From an uncultured Oscillospiraceae bacterium (GTDB lineage Bacteria; Bacillota; Clostridia; Oscillospirales; Oscillospiraceae), in the NCBI GenBank assembly GCA_900759385.1, contig CAAEUZ010000007.1, positions 1 through 14,293 of the forward strand: a stretch of 14,293 bases of DNA, read 5' to 3'. Of this stretch, positions 13,561-14,293 are shown piece by piece. Under the pieces are notes generated by a model, which searched no databases, was not told the origin of the DNA, and worked only from the letters and a program-made list of their open reading frames with translations. Both the position numbers and the translations under genes were made by a program. Numbering within the stretch: the stretch's first letter is position 1; every line of letters begins with the position of its first letter.

Positions 13561-13579
13561 AGAAAAAGGAGGTTCGGTA

Positions 13580-14290
13580 ATGGCCGCACAACCTATAAGC
13601 GCTCAGCTGGCAGACCGGCTGGCAAAGATGATTCTGGACGGTGAGTACAGGCCCGGAGAGCAGCTTCCCACCGAGCGCGAGCTTGCCGAGCAGCTCGGCG
13701 TAAGCCGCACGATGGTGCGTGAGGCCGCCAAACTGCTGGAGGCCAGGGGACTGGTTGAAATCCGCCGCGGAGTGGGCACATTTGTCTCCAGCACGCCCGG
13801 CGTGGCCAGCGACCCGCTCGGCATCGACACCGCCGGGGAGGGAAAAAGCGCGCCGGAGATCATCCTCGACTGGTACCGCGTGCGCATGATACTTGAGGGC
13901 GAGGCCATGGAGATGGTTGCCGCCAACGCTACCGACGCTGAGCTCGACGAGCTGGCCGCGCTGCTGGAGACCGAGCTGCAGCAGGCAAGCACGGACTATG
14001 AGGATTTCCTGGAAACCGACCGCAGCTTCCACTGCGCCCTGGCCCACGCGACCCACAACATCATCATGACTCGCCTTATCCCCAGCCTGCACGCCTCCGT
14101 CTACTACGATCTGGTACGCGATTACTACCCGTTCCTGAGGCAGAAGTTCAACGACAATGTCAACACCAATCACGCCGCCATAGTGCGCCATCTCAAGCTG
14201 CGCGACGGACGCGGCGCAAACCTGGCCATGCGCTGCCACATGCTCCAGGGCATCTCCGACGTCAGAGCGCTGGCGGAGAAAATTAAATAG
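13580..14290 (+). CDS. FadR-subfamily GntR transcriptional regulator (FCD domain)
   Basis: 236 residues. The winged helix-turn-helix (about 5-70) contains PGEQLPTERELAEQLGVSRT at 25-44 and a wing ending in GVGTFV (64-69). The C-terminal FCD ligand domain (about 95-225) has the metal-binding set Asp147, His151, His198 and His220 (DxxxH, then two His), typical of members that bind carboxylic acids through a metal. AAGGAGG lies 7 bases before the ATG. It is divergent from panB, and operator-like sites lie before both genes. I infer a repressor of the panB set and of itself, released by a hydroxy or oxo acid such as pantoate or ketopantoate. Relatives include regulators of sugar-acid use, which fits the KdgT-type permease. 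Confidence 0.93.
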   Translation: MAAQPISAQLADRLAKMILDGEYRPGEQLPTERELAEQLGVSRTMVREAAKLLEARGLVEIRRGVGTFVSSTPGVASDPLGIDTAGEGKSAPEIILDWYRVRMILEGEAMEMVAANATDAELDELAALLETELQQASTDYEDFLETDRSFHCALAHATHNIIMTRLIPSLHASVYYDLVRDYYPFLRQKFNDNVNTNHAAIVRHLKLRDGRGANLAMRCHMLQGISDVRALAEKIK

Positions 14291-14293
14291 ATA

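Noticed and set aside
13330..13579. Catabolite-control (CcpA cre) site in the GntR-panB region
   Set aside because: AT-rich sequence with some partial matches, but no stretch fits the cre consensus well enough.

Overview
The window looks like a chromosomal segment of a GC-rich, Gram-positive anaerobe of the class Clostridia, probably in or near Oscillospiraceae. The reasons are AGGAGG-type ribosome binding sites before nearly every gene, sigma-A-like promoters, lipoprotein signal peptides, an Fhs/FchA pair, a GTG/TTG-tolerant start pattern, and families common in gut Clostridia (DUF3048, DUF436, KdgT, FNT). This taxonomic call is inference from gene content. I see no rRNA, tRNA, CRISPR array, insertion sequence or phage gene, and no gene-free stretch longer than 300 bases. 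The longest gap is the 250-base regulatory region at 13330-13579.

Left part (1-4750), mixed housekeeping and accessory genes: the 3' part of a leftward DUF436/UPF0340 gene is cut by the window start. It shares a compact divergent promoter region with a rightward DUF3048 (YerB-like) lipoprotein gene, which is coupled to a RarD-type EamA permease. A long hairpin ends that unit against a leftward TetR regulator. The TetR gene is divergent from a small membrane ORF and an alpha/beta hydrolase, with paired direct repeats over both promoters. A leftward 63-residue lipoprotein gene follows.

Right part (4749-14290), the interesting part: two consecutive leftward gene sets. The upstream set is panB, a KdgT-type permease, a cyclase-family metal hydrolase and panE. 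It lies divergently from a FadR-type GntR regulator, with two similar operator-like palindromes between them. A UUCG hairpin with a U tract ends this set. The downstream set is fhs, fchA, folD, a formate/nitrite-family channel (FNT) and an iron-type alcohol dehydrogenase. Its first four genes are chained by one-base or four-base overlaps, and it ends at a clear terminator at 4705-4733.

Read as one pathway, the right part can turn pantoate (or a pantoyl precursor) into 2-oxoisovalerate plus formate. Steps: uptake (KdgT-like), hydrolysis of an amide or lactone (cyclase), oxidation to ketopantoate (PanE in reverse), retro-aldol transfer of the hydroxymethyl group to tetrahydrofolate (PanB in reverse), oxidation to formyl-THF (FolD, FchA), ATP formation with release of formate (Fhs in reverse), formate export (FNT), and NAD(P)H disposal (Fe-ADH). 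panC and panD are absent from the window, which weakens a plain vitamin-B5 biosynthesis reading. The same enzymes could still run forwards, from formate to pantoate. The direction is inference. The FolD here has also lost two residues needed for cyclohydrolase activity, matching the neighbouring dedicated cyclohydrolase FchA.
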